From assembly GCA_964247055.1 (NCBI GenBank), contig OZ176051.1, positions 15,128,001-15,192,000 on the forward strand: a DNA stretch of 64,000 nucleotides, given 5' to 3'. The notes under the pieces are model-generated. The model searched no databases and was not told the origin of the DNA. It saw nothing but the letters and a program-made list of their open reading frames with translations. Shown one piece after another: positions 61,601 to 64,000 of this stretch; position 1 is the stretch's first letter; each line of letters begins with the position of its first letter. Source of the DNA: Paragordius varius (taxonomy: Eukaryota > Nematomorpha). Both the position numbers and the translations under genes were made by a program.

Positions 61601-63073
61601 TATTATCATAATTTGTGTTTTTTATATTAGTTCTTGAACAACGATTCAGTGGTACGTTTTTTTAGACAATGCGTAATGGAAATAACTGAATTTTTAAGCT
61701 TTGTATAAAATTTTACCCTAGACAGTACATCCGCCACTCTAGGTAATTAAAATTAATCATTATATTTTAGCCAACGATCAAAATATAGTGGGTAAGATAA
61801 TATTTGTATAATAATTTTTCATTATACCATGGCAGAAATATCCGAAGACATTAATGGTATAATTTAAATTCTAGTTCCACATAATTAATAAATATATTGA
61901 TGTTATTTTTTATAATAATAGACGCAACAAACGCTGAAGAATGTAAGATTATCGAAAATTTATTTTATGTTAATTTTGAACTTATTTTTTTACATTATTT
62001 TCGTATCCATAACCTGGTATACAACTCTGCCGGTGTCATCAGCATTAACCTTTGTGTGATTTATCTCTTTGATGAAGTCATCTCCTTATTGGTCTTCTTG
62101 TCATTTTGGCAAAAGAGTGAGAATCTCTCTTTTCGACCAAAACTAACAGTCTAATCTCTATTCTATCGATTTAACATCCGTTGAATATCTATCCTTTACT
62201 TTCCTTTTCGTTCAACCAATTTTTGTAAAAATGACGCCGAATAAATGCCTATGTCTATGACCTGATTATTTTGTCTCTCATTAAATAAATAATTTTATCG
62301 CATAAAACACTAAAGTTTTAAAATTTAACCAAATTTATTTAATTATTTACATCGGTTTGATGTTTGCAGATTTTTACTTTAAAAAATCTGCTGCCTTTTA
62401 TGTACTAATTATTATAGATAATATTCATGTATTATTCTTCATTGACCTCGCCGTTCCACTTTGATAACCCATTTGTTAAAGTTGGTACTTAAGCTAGTGT
62501 TATAATTAAATCCCAACTAACCTTTGATCAGTTTTCGCTATCAACTAATGCTTCGTTCAAAATTAAAAAATAGTTCGTATCTTAGTTTTATTCGATTGAA
62601 TAATAATTAATTTAAAATAAATTACTGAACTAAATGTAAATTGGCAAAAAATTTAAGACTTATTTCTATATAAAATGTAACGTAACCCTGATATTTTTTT
62701 GGGCTGGTAAGTTATCTTGCCAAACACAGTATTAACAGAAACTAAATTTTTGACTGCAAATTTATACAATTTTTTTATACATATATATATTTGAAGACAT
62801 GGAGGCTATTGGTAATTTTAAATCAGCATAATGACATCTTTCACAACGATTTTAAATTAATAAAGTTTTATAACTTTTTGCTTTTCAATCGGTTTTTTTC
62901 GAATATACCATCATATTTTATTTTTTTCGAAAATGATTTAATATATACGTTTTTAACTGACAATTTTTTTTATGAAATAATTAAAATATAATTTAATTTT
63001 GCTTTCTAAATTCTTCCAAATTGAGGTATTTAATTAAATTTTCATATTAGATGAAGACAATAGAGAAATATGA
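55653..63073 (+). CDS. Gene E: 18-exon micro-exon gene, secreted acidic protein, ~223 aa
   Basis: Exons: 55653-55890, 56219-56257, 56604-56642, 56707-56730, 56895-56915, 56976-57017, 57284-57304, 58084-58104, 59313-59354, 61451-61471, 61510-61530, 61631-61651, 61722-61742, 61771-61791, 61836-61856, 61922-61942, 62797-62811, 63051-63073. Internal lengths are 39, 39, 24, 21, 42, 21, 21, 42, 21 (seven times) and 15 nt. All are multiples of three, all enter and leave in phase 1, and joined they stay open to TGA. MSFFILAVVGAGAS is a short signal peptide; the rest is hydrophilic and acidic (NENPTVEENSIEERQENPER, DRPEHTPEEIEN), probably disordered. Single exons encode seven-residue cassettes such as LRQLLE or ISEDIN plus a shared codon. 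Exons 7, 8 and 17 are the least certain. A tttcattttag acceptor at 55671 could mean that exon 1 is internal and the true start lies upstream. Family not recognised. Confidence 0.6.
55893..56134. mobile_element. MITE filling intron 1 of gene E
   Basis: Left arm ttgaaatatacggacaaacc, right arm ttgtccgtatacattcattt then actgta. It begins about two bases after the exon 1 donor (gttaca), so the donor and the element edge are nearly the same place. Confidence 0.65.
56303..56575. mobile_element. MITE in intron 2 of gene E
   Basis: Left arm cttgaaattatattatggac, right arm gtcagtataatttcaatttt then tactgta; about 270 bp of a 346-bp intron. Confidence 0.7.
57046..57275. mobile_element. Degraded MITE in intron 6 of gene E
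   Basis: Left arm acacagaaatcaaaattata, right arm cgtttaatatgtttaatgca; it ends a few bases before the acceptor of exon 7. Confidence 0.5.
58712..58989. mobile_element. MITE in intron 8 of gene E
   Basis: Left arm gaaattgaaattatacggac, right arm tttgtccgtatgttttcaat then tttaactgta. About 278 bp. Confidence 0.7.
59355..61450. other. Long intron 9 of gene E, ~2.1 kb
   Basis: No symmetric phase-1 exon of convincing quality was found here. A MITE right end (ttttgtcgttgtattttacc) lies near 59670. The rest is AT-rich. Missed exons of 9-15 nt are possible. Confidence 0.4.
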
Positions 63074-63160
63074 CTTGGTAAAAGACGATGAAGAAAACAA
63101 CATTAATTTTTTAACATTTAAGATTTTATATTGTGTATATAGATTATATAAAATGGTGTC

Positions 63161-63166
63161 AATAAA
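63161..63166 (+). terminator. Poly(A) signal of gene E
   Basis: AATAAA lies 88 bp after the proposed stop codon, the same distance range as in genes A1, A2 and C, which supports the last exon. Confidence 0.5.
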
Positions 63167-63399
63167 TATTAAATATATTCATTTTTTAGTGCCTTTTATG
63201 GTTAAAAATTGAAATACAAAAATATATAAATCGTTTATAGTCCATTATTTTGGTACGACTTGAGTTGTATTGAAAAGCTCTTTCTAGATTATAAAAGGTT
63301 TGAACTCGAGTACACTAAATATGTGTAGAAGCTGTTCGACTAGCGACTCTTAGCCTTCTTGAAGATTAGCGAGTGTGAATTATTGTTTTGAGTATGGAA

Positions 63400-64000
63400 C
63401 CATCAAGCCAAGAATAATGTTCTTTTGGAGCGATTCAGTTCAGTGAGATGAAGATATTTCATAGCCTCTAGATTATCAATTCGTAAAGCAAGAATTGATT
63501 TGATAAAGTTACAAATAAATGAATCAAAGATGTGGCCCAAGATCCTCTATAAGAACCGCGTTTAAAATGGGTCGGTCTTTATCAATGGATTCAAATATGC
63601 TTAATTCCTGATAATATCAACGGATTACCGTTGCCGAATCCGAGCTGCGGTCAAAAAAACAGCATAAATATAATATAACTGTAGTCTGATAAAATTTGTT
63701 CGCTTATGTGTTTATTTTGGATACTTATGTCAGCAAGCAATTGAAACAGAACCATGTCGTACGCGTACCGGAGATTAGTAACAATAAGACATCCGATATT
63801 CACTTTTATGTTGCCAAAAATCACAAGTAGGAGAGTTTTTTTTTCAGTATACAGGTTGAGAAAATGTGCATAAAGAACACATCCTTGTGTCACACCTTTG
63901 TGATCGGGACGGCCGTATTATGTTTTGGTAGCAGCTGTTTGTTAGCATACAGCGATTGTGGCCAATGTATTATGTGAGTGAAAACTGCTTTCCATCGAAA
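63400..64000 (-). mobile_element. RTE-type LINE fragment running off the window
   Basis: The minus strand at 63905-63650 reads TQGCVLYAHFLNLYTE and later IVTNLRYAYDMVLFQLLADI, matching the RTE reverse transcriptase blocks R-Q-G-C-V-L-S-P-x-L-F-N-L-Y-x-E and I-x-N-L-R-Y-A-D-D-T-V-L. The catalytic YADD has become YAYD and stops follow, so it is inactive. The 5' part lies beyond the window. Sequence from 63400 to 63650 is probably its 3' part but carries no clear motif. Confidence 0.7.

Noticed and set aside
54689-63073. Assignment to schistosome micro-exon gene or aphid bicycle gene families
   Set aside because: The exon architecture is alike, but no diagnostic protein motif (for example paired CYC motifs) is visible, so naming a family would go beyond the evidence.
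1-64000. Retrovirus, LTR element, Polinton or other virus-derived fossil; CRISPR array
   Set aside because: No long terminal repeats or capsid, envelope, integrase or viral polymerase signatures were recognised; all reverse transcriptase traces have RTE LINE motifs. The short regular repeats are MITE minisatellites and zinc-finger units.

Overview
This window is eukaryotic and very AT-rich (roughly three quarters A+T by eye). It has spliceosomal introns, tRNA-derived SINEs, RTE-type LINE fragments, hAT-type DNA transposon remains, many small inverted-repeat elements (MITEs) and secreted-protein genes. That fits an invertebrate animal with a TE-loaded genome. The mix of secreted proteins and micro-exons recalls parasitic flatworms (schistosome micro-exon genes) or sap-feeding insects with micro-exon effector genes, but the sequence alone does not settle the phylum. 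I recognised no retroviral, LTR, Polinton or other viral fragment. All gene models were assembled by hand from splice sites and reading phase.

Layout. 1-9.5 kb is TE-derived: a 1.14-kb foldback element, a SINE, a hAT transposase relic and a TIR element. 9.5-17.9 kb holds a direct duplication of one six-exon gene for a secreted, fibronectin-III-like protein of 269 residues; an RTE LINE fragment lies between the copies and a MITE interrupts the 5' flank of copy 2. At 19.3-20.8 kb are the last three exons of another secreted or extracellular protein gene. 23.6-26.7 kb is a decayed RTE LINE plus a tail fragment in the opposite orientation. 29.4-30.5 kb (minus strand) is a C2H2 zinc-finger gene with frameshifts. 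33.2-35.9 kb is a degenerate ~300-bp satellite with a hAT-like insertion. 36.95-43.2 kb is a 2.9-kb direct duplication carrying candidate micro-exons. 44-54 kb is MITE and hAT debris.

54.7-63.1 kb is the most interesting part: two adjacent micro-exon genes on the + strand. The first has four exons, two of them 12 nt long. The second has about 18 exons, and after the first exon every internal exon is a multiple of 3, starts and ends in phase 1, and is mostly exactly 21 nt (seven residues). All exons join in frame to a stop codon followed by a poly(A) signal.

How they work together: the window appears to be a cluster of secreted-protein genes built from phase-1 exons, duplicated locally, with introns heavily colonised by MITEs. 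Any role as effectors is inference from secretion signals, micro-exons and duplication, not something the sequence states.
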